A stretch of 64,000 nt of DNA from an uncultured Alphaproteobacteria bacterium (GTDB lineage Bacteria > Pseudomonadota > Alphaproteobacteria > HIMB59 > GCA-002718135), in contig CACMQB010000008.1 of NCBI GenBank assembly GCA_902615745.1, positions 1 through 64,000 on the forward strand. The letters are read 5' to 3'. The first letter of the stretch is position 1. Each line of letters opens with the position of its first letter. The position numbers were made by a program, and so were the translations under genes. The notes under the pieces were generated by a model. The model had not been told where the DNA came from, ran no database searches, and saw nothing but the letters and a program-made list of their open reading frames with translations. Shown here one piece after another: positions 42,989 to 53,115 of the stretch.

Positions 42989-43984
42989 ATGAAAAATACA
43001 ATCAAATTAATTGCTGTCCTTGCTCTATTTGGAACTTCTTCAGTTTCAGCAAGAGACTATATTTCAATTGTAGGATCTTCTACAGTTTATCCTTTCGCTA
43101 CTTTAGTTGCTGAAAAAATGGCATCAGAAGGAATGAAAGCACCTGTAATTGAATCAACTGGTTCTGGTGGAGGACACAAATTATTTTGTGCTGGCGTTGG
43201 TGTTGAACATCCAGATATCACTAACTCCTCAAGAGCACAAAAAGATAAAGAATTCAAACTTTGTCAAGATGGTGGTGTAACCGATATCATCGAAGTTAGA
43301 GTTGGTAATGATGGTATAGCTTTTGCATACGCTGCAGATTATGAATGGAAATATACTAATGGTGCTACAATGAAAGGTGGCATTGATTTAACTAAAGAAG
43401 AAATCTGGCAGGCAATGGCTAGAGATAATGCAAATGCTCCAACAACTTGGTATGAAATAGATAAAAGATTACCAAAAGTTGAAATTTCTATCATGGCACC
43501 TCCTCCAACTTCTGGAACAAGAGATGCATTTGACTCACTTGTAATGAAAAAGGGTTGTGTTAAAGATATGTTAGTTGCTGACGGTGATTGTCAAGCGTAT
43601 CGTGAAGATGGCCATGTTATTGAAGGTGGTGAAAATGATGAACTGTATGTTGAGCATATAACTAAAGAACAAGGTGCATTCGGTATCTTTGGTTATAGTT
43701 TTGTATCTAATAATTCTGATAAAGTTAAAGCATCAATGATTAACGGTGTTGAAATCTCTATGGAAGGTATCCAAGATTATTCATATCCAATAGCAAGACC
43801 TTTATTCTTCTACATTAAAAAAGCACACATTGGTGTTATTCCTGGTTTAATGGATTATGTTAATGAGTTTGTAAGTGAAGAAGCAACAGAAGGTTACTTA
43901 CTAGATGCTGGACTTGTTCAACTAAGTCCTGCGGATAGAGCAACTGTTCTTGACGCTATTTCTAATCAAACAAATTATAAATAA
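42989..43984 (+). CDS. pstS: Phosphate ABC transporter, periplasmic phosphate-binding protein
   Basis: 331 residues from ATG 42989, chosen over the ATG at 42977 because GAGG at 42979-42982 is correctly spaced before it. Signal peptide to about residue 20 (SVSA-RD). The mature start ISIVGSSTVYPFATLVAEKM, ESTGSGGGHKLF and SGTRDAFDSL carry the phosphate-contacting Ser/Thr/Gly/Arg residues of PstS. It delivers phosphate to PstCA. A strong hairpin terminator follows, consistent with higher expression than the permease genes. Confidence 0.95.
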   Translation: MKNTIKLIAVLALFGTSSVSARDYISIVGSSTVYPFATLVAEKMASEGMKAPVIESTGSGGGHKLFCAGVGVEHPDITNSSRAQKDKEFKLCQDGGVTDIIEVRVGNDGIAFAYAADYEWKYTNGATMKGGIDLTKEEIWQAMARDNANAPTTWYEIDKRLPKVEISIMAPPPTSGTRDAFDSLVMKKGCVKDMLVADGDCQAYREDGHVIEGGENDELYVEHITKEQGAFGIFGYSFVSNNSDKVKASMINGVEISMEGIQDYSYPIARPLFFYIKKAHIGVIPGLMDYVNEFVSEEATEGYLLDAGLVQLSPADRATVLDAISNQTNYK

Positions 43985-44006
43985 AAATCTTAAATTTTTA
44001 TAAATT

Positions 44007-44032
44007 GGGGGCATACAAGCCCCCTTTTTTTT
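44007..44032 (+). terminator. Rho-independent terminator/attenuator between pstS and pstC
   Basis: GGGGGC at 44007-44012 and GCCCCC at 44019-44024 with a 6-nt loop, followed by eight T (44025-44032). The next gene starts 16 bp later, so it acts as a partial stop inside the pst operon, allowing pstS to be made in excess. Confidence 0.88.
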
Positions 44033-44047
44033 AATACTAAGTTATAA

Positions 44048-45421
44048 ATGTTTTTTTGGTCTTTAGTTTTAATTGCAGTCGGAATTTTCTCATCCTTTAT
44101 ATACGGAAGATCAAGAATTAAATTAAACTCTAAAAAACAAGGTACGAAAAGCAAATCTCTTCCCACTTATTACGCACAATACGTTTTAATGTGGTGTTTG
44201 TTTCCCGCACTAATTGTTTATTTTTCATGGGCTATTTTTCAAGAGCAGATTATTCAAAACATAGTTATTAGTAACTTTGAATTTATTGAGGGCGCGGTCT
44301 ACAACGAAGGATTATTGTTAGCAGAGATTAGAAATGTTGCTAATAACCCTTCTTTTGCTGATGGTAAATCTATAGAAATAATTAATGCTGCATCTCATTA
44401 TTCTTCCTTAAGACAAATAAGTCAAATATCTTTTTATACCTCAATAATCATTATAATGTTACTTGGAGCCTTATACGCTTCACAAAAATTAAAACCTGAA
44501 TTTCATGCTCAACATACAATTGAAAGATATATACAATATATACTTATATTTTGTTCATCTGTTGCTATTTTTACTACAATAGGAATAGTTTTTTCACTAA
44601 TATTTGAAAGCCTTCGCTTTTTTGCAGAAGTATCAATATTTGAATTTTTATTCAGTACCGAGTGGTACCCTTTTATTCCAATTAGAGAAGGTCAAACAGC
44701 TGCAGAGGGATCCTTTGGTGCAGTACCAATATTTGCTGGAACATTTTTAGTTATGGTAGTAGCTATGTGTGTTGCAGTACCTCTTGGATTATTAACTGCA
44801 ATTTATTTAGCAGAATACGCAAGTCAAAGAGTTAGAAAAACTGTTAAACCTCTTCTTGAAATTTTAGCAGGGATACCAACAATAGTTTATGGGTTCTTTG
44901 CTTTTGTTAGTGTTGCCCCTTTCGTTAAAGCATTTGGACAATCAATTGGAATTGATGCTTCACCAACAAGCGCCCTTGCAGCTGGTATGGTAATGGGAGT
45001 TATGATTATTCCTTTTATTTCTTCCCTATCTGATGATGTAATAAACTCTGTCCCGCAAAGTCTAAGGGAAGCATCGCTTGGTATTGGCGCTAATAAAGCA
45101 GAAACAATTAAAAAAGTAATTTTACCAGCAGCTTTACCTGGAATTGTAGGAGCATTTTTATTAGCAATATCCAGAGCGATAGGGGAGACCATGATTGTTG
45201 TAGTTGCAGCAGGTACGGCTCCCAATCTTACGGGCAATCCTTTTGAAAATGTAACAACAGTTACAGTGCAAATTGTTGTGGCCTTAATAGGTGATCAAGA
45301 ATTTGATAACCCAAGAACATTATCAGCATTTGCTTTAGGATTAGTTTTATTTGTTATTACATTATTTCTTAACATTATAGCTCTACAAATAGTAAAGAGA
45401 TACAGGGAGCGTTATGAATAA
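44048..45421 (+). CDS. pstC: Phosphate ABC transporter permease PstC
   Basis: 457 residues, longer than E. coli PstC (319) through an N-terminal extension with two extra hydrophobic segments and a loop (about residues 1-150), as seen in alphaproteobacterial PstC. The permease core starts near 200; EAA-loop region SLREASLGIGANKAETIKKVILP at about 340-362 and GETMIVVVAAG follow. It forms the channel with PstA. Overlaps pstA by 8 bp. Confidence 0.93.
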   Translation: MFFWSLVLIAVGIFSSFIYGRSRIKLNSKKQGTKSKSLPTYYAQYVLMWCLFPALIVYFSWAIFQEQIIQNIVISNFEFIEGAVYNEGLLLAEIRNVANNPSFADGKSIEIINAASHYSSLRQISQISFYTSIIIIMLLGALYASQKLKPEFHAQHTIERYIQYILIFCSSVAIFTTIGIVFSLIFESLRFFAEVSIFEFLFSTEWYPFIPIREGQTAAEGSFGAVPIFAGTFLVMVVAMCVAVPLGLLTAIYLAEYASQRVRKTVKPLLEILAGIPTIVYGFFAFVSVAPFVKAFGQSIGIDASPTSALAAGMVMGVMIIPFISSLSDDVINSVPQSLREASLGIGANKAETIKKVILPAALPGIVGAFLLAISRAIGETMIVVVAAGTAPNLTGNPFENVTTVTVQIVVALIGDQEFDNPRTLSAFALGLVLFVITLFLNIIALQIVKRYRERYE

Positions 45422-46694
45422 TTCTGTTGCTAAAGAAAAAATTGTTTCTTTGAGAAAAAAGAGAAGTTTAGAAGATATGCGATTTAAGTATTATGGCTTT
45501 ACAGCTATGTGTTTATCTTTAGCAGTTTTAGTTTTTCTTTTGTATACAATATTTTCTAAAGGATACACTGCTTTCCAAAAAACAATTGTTCTCCTAGAAG
45601 TTGATTATAATCAAGATGTTTTAAAACTAACTCCTGACTCCTCAGATGAAGAAATGGAAAAAGGAAAATTTTTTAGAGTTAAAAAACAGGCAATTGAAAA
45701 TTTTTTCCCCAATCTCTCAAAATCAGATATTAAATTAGTAAAAAAATTATTTTCTATAAATGCAGATAACGAAATTAAAGACTACTTCTTAGATAATCCT
45801 GAAGTTATTAATACAAAGCAACAAATTTGGGTAACTGCCCACAGTGATGTGGATCAACTATTAAAAGGTAATTCAAGAAGGGATGTGTCAGAAGATAGAA
45901 GAAAATTAAATGATATTCAATTAAGTTATGTTGATCAATTAGTTGAAGAAAATAGAGTTAAACAAGTTTTTAATAATTTCTTTTTTACTAAAGCAGATTC
46001 AAGGCATCCTGAAATTGCTGGTGTTGCTGGTTCATTTATGGGATCATTATTTACTCTTTTTACTGTTTTTATTTTATCTTTTCCAATTGCTATAGGAGCG
46101 TCTGTTTATCTTGAGGAATTTGCTCCAAAAAATAGAATAACTGAATTAATAGAAGTAAATATTTCAAATCTTGCAGCAGTCCCATCAATAGTTTTTGGGT
46201 TACTTGGGTTAGGTGTATTGCTTAATGTTTTTGGTCTTCCAAGGAGCACACCGTTAGTTGGAGGTTCCGTGTTAGCATTAATGACGTTACCAACTATTAT
46301 TATTGCCTGCCGAGCTTCATTGAAAGCTGTTCCCCCTTCAATTAAAGAAGGAGCGCTTGCAGTTGGAGCAACAAAAACACAAGCGGTATTTCATCATGTC
46401 GTACCCCTTGCACTACCTGGTACTTTAACAGGGACTATTATTGGATTAGCACAAGCATTAGGTGAAACAGCACCACTTATAATGATTGGTATGATTGCAT
46501 TTATTCCCAATATTCCAACTGGCTTAACAGAACCTTCAGCAGCACTTCCTGTTCAAATATATCTATGGGTGGAAAGTGCAGAAAGAGGTTTTCAGGAAAA
46601 ATCAGCTGCGGCCATAATGGTAATTTTAATATTTTTGTTTATGATGAATGCCATTGCAGTGTTCTTAAGAAATAGATTTGAAAGGAAGTGGTAA
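45414..46694 (+). CDS. pstA: Phosphate ABC transporter permease PstA (DUF3333-type)
   Basis: 426 residues. After a first helix (about 30-48) comes a polar periplasmic domain of roughly 150 residues, the DUF3333 insertion common in alphaproteobacterial PstA, then the permease core from about 205. EAA loop: SIKEGALAVGATKTQAVFHHVVPLALPG; the next motif ALGETAPLIMIG. The start ATG is 8 bp inside pstC. Confidence 0.93.
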   Translation: MNNSVAKEKIVSLRKKRSLEDMRFKYYGFTAMCLSLAVLVFLLYTIFSKGYTAFQKTIVLLEVDYNQDVLKLTPDSSDEEMEKGKFFRVKKQAIENFFPNLSKSDIKLVKKLFSINADNEIKDYFLDNPEVINTKQQIWVTAHSDVDQLLKGNSRRDVSEDRRKLNDIQLSYVDQLVEENRVKQVFNNFFFTKADSRHPEIAGVAGSFMGSLFTLFTVFILSFPIAIGASVYLEEFAPKNRITELIEVNISNLAAVPSIVFGLLGLGVLLNVFGLPRSTPLVGGSVLALMTLPTIIIACRASLKAVPPSIKEGALAVGATKTQAVFHHVVPLALPGTLTGTIIGLAQALGETAPLIMIGMIAFIPNIPTGLTEPSAALPVQIYLWVESAERGFQEKSAAAIMVILIFLFMMNAIAVFLRNRFERKW

Positions 46695-46697
46695 AAC

Positions 46698-47459
46698 ATG
46701 AGTAACTCTAAAATATTGGCAAATAGTGTAGATGTATATTATGGATCCAAACAAGCTCTTTTTGGAATCTCAATGGATATCAAGGAGAAAGAAGTTACGG
46801 CATTAATTGGTCCTTCAGGATGTGGTAAATCAACTTTCTTAAGATGTATAAACAGAATGAATGATTTAATTGAAATTTGTAAAGTATCAGGATCAATAAA
46901 AGTTGATAACGAAGAAATTATTAGTGATAAAACCGATGTTGTAAGTCTAAGATCTAAAATTGGAATGGTATTTCAAAAACCAAATCCTTTTCCTAAATCT
47001 ATTTTTGATAATGTTGCTTATGGCCCAACTATACATGGTTTAGTTGACTCAAAAAATGACTTAGAGGAAATTGTACATTCATCATTAAAAAAGGCAGGTC
47101 TATTTGATGAAGTAAAAGATCGATTAAATGAACCTGGAACAAGTTTATCAGGCGGTCAACAACAACGATTATGTATTGCAAGAGCAATTGCTGTTAATCC
47201 TGAAATAATCCTAATGGATGAACCTTGCTCTGCTTTAGATCCAATAGCAACTGCTATTATAGAAGAATTAATTGATGAGTTAAGATTAAACTATACAATT
47301 ATTATAGTGACCCATTCTATGCAACAGGCAGCAAGAGTTTCGCAGAAAACATGTTTCTTCCATTTAGGAGAATTAATAGAAACGGGCGAGACAAACAAAA
47401 TTTTTACAAATCCTGATAATACAAAAACACAGGATTACATTACAGGGAGATTTGGATAA
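46698..47459 (+). CDS. pstB: Phosphate ABC transporter ATP-binding protein PstB
   Basis: 253 residues, typical PstB. Walker [10 protein letters not shown] near 38-46 followed by [13 protein letters not shown]-loop [20 protein letters not shown], signature [15 protein letters not shown], Walker [13 protein letters not shown]. It hydrolyses ATP to drive phosphate import. One base of overlap with phoU. Confidence 0.96.
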   Translation: MSNSKILANSVDVYYGSKQALFGISMDIKEKEVTALIGPSGCGKSTFLRCINRMNDLIEICKVSGSIKVDNEEIISDKTDVVSLRSKIGMVFQKPNPFPKSIFDNVAYGPTIHGLVDSKNDLEEIVHSSLKKAGLFDEVKDRLNEPGTSLSGGQQQRLCIARAIAVNPEIILMDEPCSALDPIATAIIEELIDELRLNYTIIIVTHSMQQAARVSQKTCFFHLGELIETGETNKIFTNPDNTKTQDYITGRFG

Positions 47460-48169
47460 TGAAACAAGAAGGGCATATTGTAAAATCATACGATGAAGAA
47501 ATTAGAGAAATTAAAAATAATATTGTTGATATGGGCAGTTTAGTTGAAAATCAACTAAAAGACTCACTTCTATGTTTAAAGGATAAAGATACAGAATTTG
47601 CCGAAAAAATTATAGAAAACGATAATGTAATTGATAAAGCATATAATGCTCTTGATCAAAACTTAGTTGAAATACTTGGCAAAAGACAACCGATGGCTGC
47701 AGACTTACGAACAATTTTTTCAGCAATTAAAATCAATAAAGATCTAGAAAGAATAGGAGATCATGCAACAAATATTGCCAAAAGAGTAGCAGTAGCAGAA
47801 ATAGTTTTGCCAGAAAAACCTTCGAGAGATATTATTAATATGGGTGCACAAGTTAATATTATGATCAGTGAAGTAATAAAAGCTTTTTTAGAATTTTCAG
47901 ATCAAGCCGCAAAAAAAGTTTGGTTAATGGATAGACAAATTGATGAAGAATATCTTGGAATATTAAGACAATTATTAACCTACATGATGGAAGAACCAAA
48001 AAGAATCACAGCATGTACAAGTCTTTTATATATGGTTAAAGACCTAGAGCGAATAGGTGACTATGTTCAAAATATTGCAGAAGATATTTATTACGCAGTT
48101 TCTGGTGAGCCCCTATTTGATGGTAATCCAGACCCAACCTGGGAAGCAATTCTTCCAAAGAAAAAATAA
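47459..48169 (+). CDS. phoU: Phosphate signalling complex protein PhoU
   Basis: 236 residues, two three-helix PhoU repeats with metal-binding E/DxxxD patterns: KDLERIGDHATNIAKR in the first repeat and KDLERIGDYVQNIAED in the second. It links Pst transport to PhoR and silences the Pho response when phosphate is plentiful. Position between pstB and phoB is standard for alphaproteobacteria. Confidence 0.95.
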   Translation: MKQEGHIVKSYDEEIREIKNNIVDMGSLVENQLKDSLLCLKDKDTEFAEKIIENDNVIDKAYNALDQNLVEILGKRQPMAADLRTIFSAIKINKDLERIGDHATNIAKRVAVAEIVLPEKPSRDIINMGAQVNIMISEVIKAFLEFSDQAAKKVWLMDRQIDEEYLGILRQLLTYMMEEPKRITACTSLLYMVKDLERIGDYVQNIAEDIYYAVSGEPLFDGNPDPTWEAILPKKK

Positions 48170-48170
48170 A

Positions 48171-48199
48171 TTGTAATAGAATTGTAACAAAAATTTAAT
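48171..48199 (+). promoter_or_regulatory. Pho-box-like tandem repeat just upstream of phoB
   Basis: TTGTAAT at 48171, TTGTAAC at 48182 and ATTTAAT at 48193 follow at 11-bp steps. The core AATTGTAACAAAAATTTAA recurs exactly upstream of DUF47-pit. The array ends only 11 bp before the phoB ATG, too close for ordinary PhoB activation of a promoter serving that ATG, so autorepression or a fortuitous match must be considered. Confidence 0.4.
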
Positions 48200-48210
48200 A
48201 GTAAAGATTC

Positions 48211-48894
48211 ATGAAACTAAAAATGCTTATCGTTGAAGATGAAGAAGCATTACTAGATCTTCTTAAATTTAATTTTAACAAAGAAGGATATAAAATAGAT
48301 ACTGCAACGGACGGTGAAACTGCTTTAGAAAAAATATTATATAAACCACCTGACATAATTATTCTTGATTGGATGTTACCTAAACTATCAGGAATTGAAC
48401 TTTGTAGAAGAATTAGAAAAAATAAAGAACATAAGAATATTCCTATCATAATGTTAACAGCAAAAGGTGAAGAAGAAGATAAACTTCGCGGTTTAGAAAC
48501 TGGAGCAGATGATTACATAACAAAACCTTTTTCGGTTAACGAATTAGTGGCAAGAGTAAAAGCTGTTCTTCGACGAATTAGACCAATGTTTGTAGATGAA
48601 GTTTTAACTTATAAAGGAATAGTAATTGATCTTGTATCTCACTCGGCATCACGAGATGGAGAAACTCTTCATCTTGGTCCAACAGAATTTAATTTATTAG
48701 CTTTCTTCATGGAAAATATTGGTCGTGTCTTTAGCCGTGAACAATTACTAAATCATGTTTGGAAAAATGATGCCTATGTAGAACCTCGAACAGTTGATGT
48801 TCATATAAGAAGACTGCGAAAGGCCATTAATAATGACGTAAAAGAAGATTTTATAAGAACCGTGAGATCAGCAGGATATTGTTTTGGCTCGTAA
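48211..48894 (+). CDS. phoB: Phosphate regulon response regulator PhoB
   Basis: 227 residues: receiver domain with acidic pocket VEDEE, phospho-acceptor D53 in ILDWMLPK and Lys in ITKPFSV, then an OmpR/PhoB winged helix with REQLLNHVWKNDAYVEPRTVDVHIRRLRK. It should bind the 11-bp repeats seen in this window. Last gene of the phoR-pst-phoU-phoB cluster. Confidence 0.95.
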   Translation: MKLKMLIVEDEEALLDLLKFNFNKEGYKIDTATDGETALEKILYKPPDIIILDWMLPKLSGIELCRRIRKNKEHKNIPIIMLTAKGEEEDKLRGLETGADDYITKPFSVNELVARVKAVLRRIRPMFVDEVLTYKGIVIDLVSHSASRDGETLHLGPTEFNLLAFFMENIGRVFSREQLLNHVWKNDAYVEPRTVDVHIRRLRKAINNDVKEDFIRTVRSAGYCFGS

Positions 48895-48948
48895 TTAAGC
48901 CATAAATTTCACTTATACAAATCACTTACCAAACTATAAAACCACCAT

Positions 48949-50496
48949 ATGAAGAGTCTTTTTAGATCATTCTTTACTGTCAGCTTCTATACATTTTTAA
49001 GTCGAGTATTAGGTTTTATTCGAGACATATTAATAGCGAGATATCTTGGATCGACAGTCATTGCTGATGCATTCTTCGTAGCATTTCGTATTCCTAATTT
49101 CTTTCGCCGTGTCCTTGCAGAAGGAGCATACAGTGCTGCATTAATCCCTGTTTTCTCTGGTGTTGTTCTCAATCCAAAAGATGAAAGTGAAGCTTCTGAT
49201 TTTGTTGAAAACACAACCTCCATGTTACTTTTTGCTACGCTAGTTTTAACGATTCTTTTTTTCTTTGGGATGCCTTATATCATTCAAGTTTTAGCACCTG
49301 GATTTACTGATAATAAAGAGGCCTATGAACTTGCTGTGCATTTTGGAAAAATAATTTTCCCCTATATTATTTTTATTTCCTTAGCTGCTCACTTTGCTTC
49401 AATTAATAATGTTCATGAACGTTTTGCCGCCGGTGCATTTGCTCCTGCCATTTTGAATATAAGTTTTATTCTGTCATTATTCTTTTTAACACCTTTTGTG
49501 ACAACTGCAGGTCATGCATTATCGTATGGTGTATTGATTGGTGGCATATTACAATTTTTGTATTTATACAGAGCAGTTTTAAATTTTTACCAACCACGTA
49601 TTCGTATCCCAGTTTTAAATGAAAAATTAAAAAAGTTTTTTACATTATTTTTACCCGGTGTTGTTGGTTCAGGTGTTATTCAATTAAATATTGTTATTGG
49701 AACTATCATTGCTTCTTTTTTACCTGTTGGTGCTATTAGTCATATTTATTATGCAGATCGTCTTAATCAATTACCACTTGCTATTTTTGGAATAGCACTT
49801 GGAATAGTTCTTTTACCAAGTTTATCAAAAGCAATTAAACAATCAGATCAAGAAACAACAAATAATATTCAAAATAGATCTATTGAATTTTCGTTATTAA
49901 TTTCTTTACCATCAGCCATAGGATTATTTATTTTAGCAGAACCAATTATCCATATTTTATTTGAACGAGGTGCATTTGTACAAGAAGATACTTTTTATAC
50001 AGCTAAAGTATTAAGTTACTTTGCCTTAGGTCTACCTGCTTACATTATAATTAAAGTTTTAGTTTCCTGTTTCTTTGCAAGAGAAGATACTAAAACACCA
50101 CTATACATATCTATTGTCAGTGTGATTACTAATGTTGTGTTATCGCTTCTTTTAATTGGATCAATGAGAGAAATGGGAATCGCTGTTGCAACAGCAATTA
50201 GTGCATGGGTAAATACATTATTACTATACCTCTTTTTAGCTATTAGGAATCATATGAAATTTGATGATCTTTTAGTAAAGAATTCCATCAAAATTCTATT
50301 AAGCTCATTCATATTATTTGCAGGAATATACGTATTAAATGGACTATTCTTTACAAATATTAGTGGTAATTCAGTGTTATTAAATTCAACACTTTTACTT
50401 CTAATGATCTTTTTAGCTATAATTATTTATTTTGGATTAGTAATTATGTTAAAAGTCCTATCTGTAAATCAGTTAAGAGAATATTTAAAAAAATAA
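48949..50496 (+). CDS. murJ: Lipid II flippase MurJ
   Basis: 515 residues, 14 hydrophobic segments. MurJ hallmarks include [19 protein letters not shown] and [20 protein letters not shown] near the N-terminus, and [18 protein letters not shown] in the middle. It flips lipid II across the inner membrane for peptidoglycan synthesis. trpS follows after one base. Confidence 0.95.
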   Translation: MKSLFRSFFTVSFYTFLSRVLGFIRDILIARYLGSTVIADAFFVAFRIPNFFRRVLAEGAYSAALIPVFSGVVLNPKDESEASDFVENTTSMLLFATLVLTILFFFGMPYIIQVLAPGFTDNKEAYELAVHFGKIIFPYIIFISLAAHFASINNVHERFAAGAFAPAILNISFILSLFFLTPFVTTAGHALSYGVLIGGILQFLYLYRAVLNFYQPRIRIPVLNEKLKKFFTLFLPGVVGSGVIQLNIVIGTIIASFLPVGAISHIYYADRLNQLPLAIFGIALGIVLLPSLSKAIKQSDQETTNNIQNRSIEFSLLISLPSAIGLFILAEPIIHILFERGAFVQEDTFYTAKVLSYFALGLPAYIIIKVLVSCFFAREDTKTPLYISIVSVITNVVLSLLLIGSMREMGIAVATAISAWVNTLLLYLFLAIRNHMKFDDLLVKNSIKILLSSFILFAGIYVLNGLFFTNISGNSVLLNSTLLLLMIFLAIIIYFGLVIMLKVLSVNQLREYLKK

Positions 50497-50497
50497 A

Positions 50498-51505
50498 ATG
50501 GAAAAACCAACAAAAAGAATACTATCTGGTGTCCAACCATCTGGTGATCTTCATTTAGGAAATTATCTTGGTGCCATCAAAAATTTTGTTTCTCTTCAAA
50601 AAGAATACGAATGTTTTTTTTGTGTTGTCGATTTACATGCGATAACCGTTTGGCAAGATCCTAAAGTTTTAGCAAATAAAACAAGAGAAGTAACTGCCGC
50701 CTTTATTGCGTCTGGCATTGATCCAAATCAAAATAATATTTTTGTTCAATCACAAGTTCCTCAACATGCACAGCTTGGATGGTTGTTCAATTGTGTTGCG
50801 AGAATGGGATGGTTAAACCGTATGACTCAATTTAAAGATAAGGCTGGTAAAAATAGTGAGAACGTATCTGTTGGTTTATTTTCTTATCCAACATTAATGG
50901 CAGCAGATATATTAATCTATTTAGCAACGCACGTTCCTGTAGGTGATGATCAAAAACAACATTTGGAGCTCACTAGAGATATAGCCCAAAAATTTAATAA
51001 TGATTTTAAGACAGATTTTTTTCCTATTCCTGAACCATTAATTTTAGGGGAGGCTACAAGAGTAATGAGTCTTCGAGATGGGTCAAAGAAAATGAGTAAA
51101 TCAGATCCATCTGATTATTCAAGAATTATGTTAACTGATACTGCAGAAAATATTACACAAAAAATTAAAAAAGCCAAAACAGATCCTGAACCATTACCAC
51201 AAGATAAAACCAGTTTAGAAAAAAGACCAGAAGCAGAAAATTTAATCTCTATATTTGCTTCTTTACAAGATACATCAATTGAAAGTGTTATTAAGGATTA
51301 TGCAGGGAAAGAATTCTCCACCTTTAAAAAAGATTTGGCAGATTTATCCGTATCTAAATTAGAGCCTATTACAAGTGAGATGAATAAACTTATGAGTGAT
51401 GTTTCTTACATCGATTCTATTTTAAATAAGGGTAAAGAGGATGCTATAGCAGTAGCAGAACCTGTTTTGCAAAAAACTAAAGAAATTATTGGTTTTTTAT
51501 CCTAA
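50498..51505 (+). CDS. trpS: Tryptophanyl-tRNA synthetase
   Basis: 335 residues, class I synthetase. The HIGH-type motif is [11 protein letters not shown] near residues 18-28, the KMSKS loop is [10 protein letters not shown] near 198, and [12 protein letters not shown] is the TrpRS signature. The C-terminal helical part binds the tRNA. Coupled to murJ, an order common in alphaproteobacteria. Confidence 0.97.
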   Translation: MEKPTKRILSGVQPSGDLHLGNYLGAIKNFVSLQKEYECFFCVVDLHAITVWQDPKVLANKTREVTAAFIASGIDPNQNNIFVQSQVPQHAQLGWLFNCVARMGWLNRMTQFKDKAGKNSENVSVGLFSYPTLMAADILIYLATHVPVGDDQKQHLELTRDIAQKFNNDFKTDFFPIPEPLILGEATRVMSLRDGSKKMSKSDPSDYSRIMLTDTAENITQKIKKAKTDPEPLPQDKTSLEKRPEAENLISIFASLQDTSIESVIKDYAGKEFSTFKKDLADLSVSKLEPITSEMNKLMSDVSYIDSILNKGKEDAIAVAEPVLQKTKEIIGFLS

Positions 51506-51578
51506 AAATTCCCCAAATTTTAAATTTTTTTTTAGAAAATTCATACTAAAGACATATTAATGACTATATATAGTGCAT

Positions 51579-52142
51579 ATGTTTATACAAACTGAACAAA
51601 CTCCAAATCCACAAACACTAAAATTTCTACCTGGGAAGGTTGTCATGGATGATGGAACGGCCTTTTTCCAAAATGTTGGCGAAGCTGCTGACTCACCATT
51701 TGCAAAACGATTATTCGACGTAGAGGGAGTTGAAGGAGTTTTTTTTGGAAGTGATTTTATTACTATTACAAAAAATCAATCCTTAGATTGGCAAATTATG
51801 AAGCCGTTGATCCTGGGTTCAATAATGGATCATTATAACTCTGGCGATACAACAATTAATAATAGTAAAAAGGGTGATGATAAATCTTTAGAGATTGATG
51901 AAAACGATACCGATATCGTAAAACAAATTAAAGAATTACTGGATACACGAGTAAGACCTGCTGTTGCAATGGATGGAGGAGACATTATTTATGATAGTTT
52001 TAAGGATGGTGTCGTATATCTCCAAATGCAAGGTGCATGTTCTGGATGTCCAAGTTCAACTGCTACTTTAAAAATGGGTATTGAAAATATGTTAAAGCAC
52101 TATGTTCCAGAAGTACAAGAAGTAAGGCCTATTGATGGATAG
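51579..52142 (+). CDS. NifU-family Fe-S scaffold protein (Nfu)
   Basis: 187 residues from ATG 51579; an upstream GTG at 51573 is less likely because MFIQTEQTPNPQTLKFLPG is the standard Nfu start. The N-terminal Nfu_N domain covers about 1-85, and the C-terminal NifU domain has MDGGDI and CSGCPSS (CxxC cluster ligand) near residue 155. It carries 4Fe-4S clusters to target proteins. Its end overlaps the Bax-like gene. Confidence 0.93.
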   Translation: MFIQTEQTPNPQTLKFLPGKVVMDDGTAFFQNVGEAADSPFAKRLFDVEGVEGVFFGSDFITITKNQSLDWQIMKPLILGSIMDHYNSGDTTINNSKKGDDKSLEIDENDTDIVKQIKELLDTRVRPAVAMDGGDIIYDSFKDGVVYLQMQGACSGCPSSTATLKMGIENMLKHYVPEVQEVRPIDG

Positions 52143-53115
52143 ACTGCTAAATTTTTTTTGTTTTCCTTTATTACTTATTGGACTAATTTTTATAAGTAAT
52201 GGTTTTGTTGGTTATGTAGAAATTAATGCAGTTGATACTAAGAATAACACTCAAACTGCAAATCAAATAAACAAATTATATTTTGAAAAAGAAATTACAC
52301 CATTTGAAAAAGAAATTACCCTTAAAGGCCCTCCTATTACAGAAATATTGAATGAAAAATTAATTGTTAAAATAAGAATAAAGCCTATTAATCCTGTCAT
52401 CTCCTCAAAGATTGAAGAGCAAATCAATCCAAGTGTGCAAGTAACATTATCGGATAGAGATTTTGATTACCTTGATTCAAATAAAAAAGAATTTGTAAAA
52501 ACTGTTTTACCAATTATTATTAATGAAAATCAAAATATTTTAATTATTAGAAGTTTCGTTAATGAACTCAAAGGTAAGTTAGAAACATTTAGAACTCTTA
52601 ATAATAATGAAATAAGAAAACTTAATGATATTGCTCAAAAGTATAATATTAAGTATCAAAATAAACACAAATTAGATTTAGTTGACGAAATACTTACAAA
52701 CGTTGATGTAATACCTAATTCAATAGTATTGGCCCAAGCAGCAATTGAAAGCGGTTGGGGTAAGTCTAGATTTGCAAAAGAATACAACGCACTTTTTGGG
52801 GAATACACTTATAATGACTCGGAAGGTGTTATCCCACTTGAAAGAGAAAATGGTGATACTCATCTAATCAAATCATTTAGCTCATATAGTAACAGTGTTG
52901 AATCATATTTTGATAATATTAACTCTCATTATGCCTATGAAGATTTTCGTGATATCCGAAATATAATGAGAAAACGAAATAATTTTTCCAATATTAACTT
53001 ACTTGTTAATAAATTAAGCACTTACGCAGAAGATAAAAATTATATTAAGACAATATCACAAGTTATTAAAACTAATAACTTTACTATTTTTGATCAAAAA
53101 ACTATTTCTTATTAA
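52135..53115 (+). CDS. Bax-like glucosaminidase-domain protein
   Basis: 326 residues from ATG 52135 (a TTG at 52132 precedes it). An N-terminal hydrophobic segment (about 4-24) acts as signal or anchor. The C-terminal glucosaminidase-like domain has SIVLAQAAIESGWGKSRFA near 195-215, with the likely catalytic Glu, and NALFGEYTY. The Bax family resembles peptidoglycan N-acetylglucosaminidases, so it probably trims cell wall in the periplasm. Overlaps the Nfu gene by 8 bp and abuts the convergent deacetylase gene with no gap. Confidence 0.85.
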   Translation: MDRLLNFFCFPLLLIGLIFISNGFVGYVEINAVDTKNNTQTANQINKLYFEKEITPFEKEITLKGPPITEILNEKLIVKIRIKPINPVISSKIEEQINPSVQVTLSDRDFDYLDSNKKEFVKTVLPIIINENQNILIIRSFVNELKGKLETFRTLNNNEIRKLNDIAQKYNIKYQNKHKLDLVDEILTNVDVIPNSIVLAQAAIESGWGKSRFAKEYNALFGEYTYNDSEGVIPLERENGDTHLIKSFSSYSNSVESYFDNINSHYAYEDFRDIRNIMRKRNNFSNINLLVNKLSTYAEDKNYIKTISQVIKTNNFTIFDQKTISY

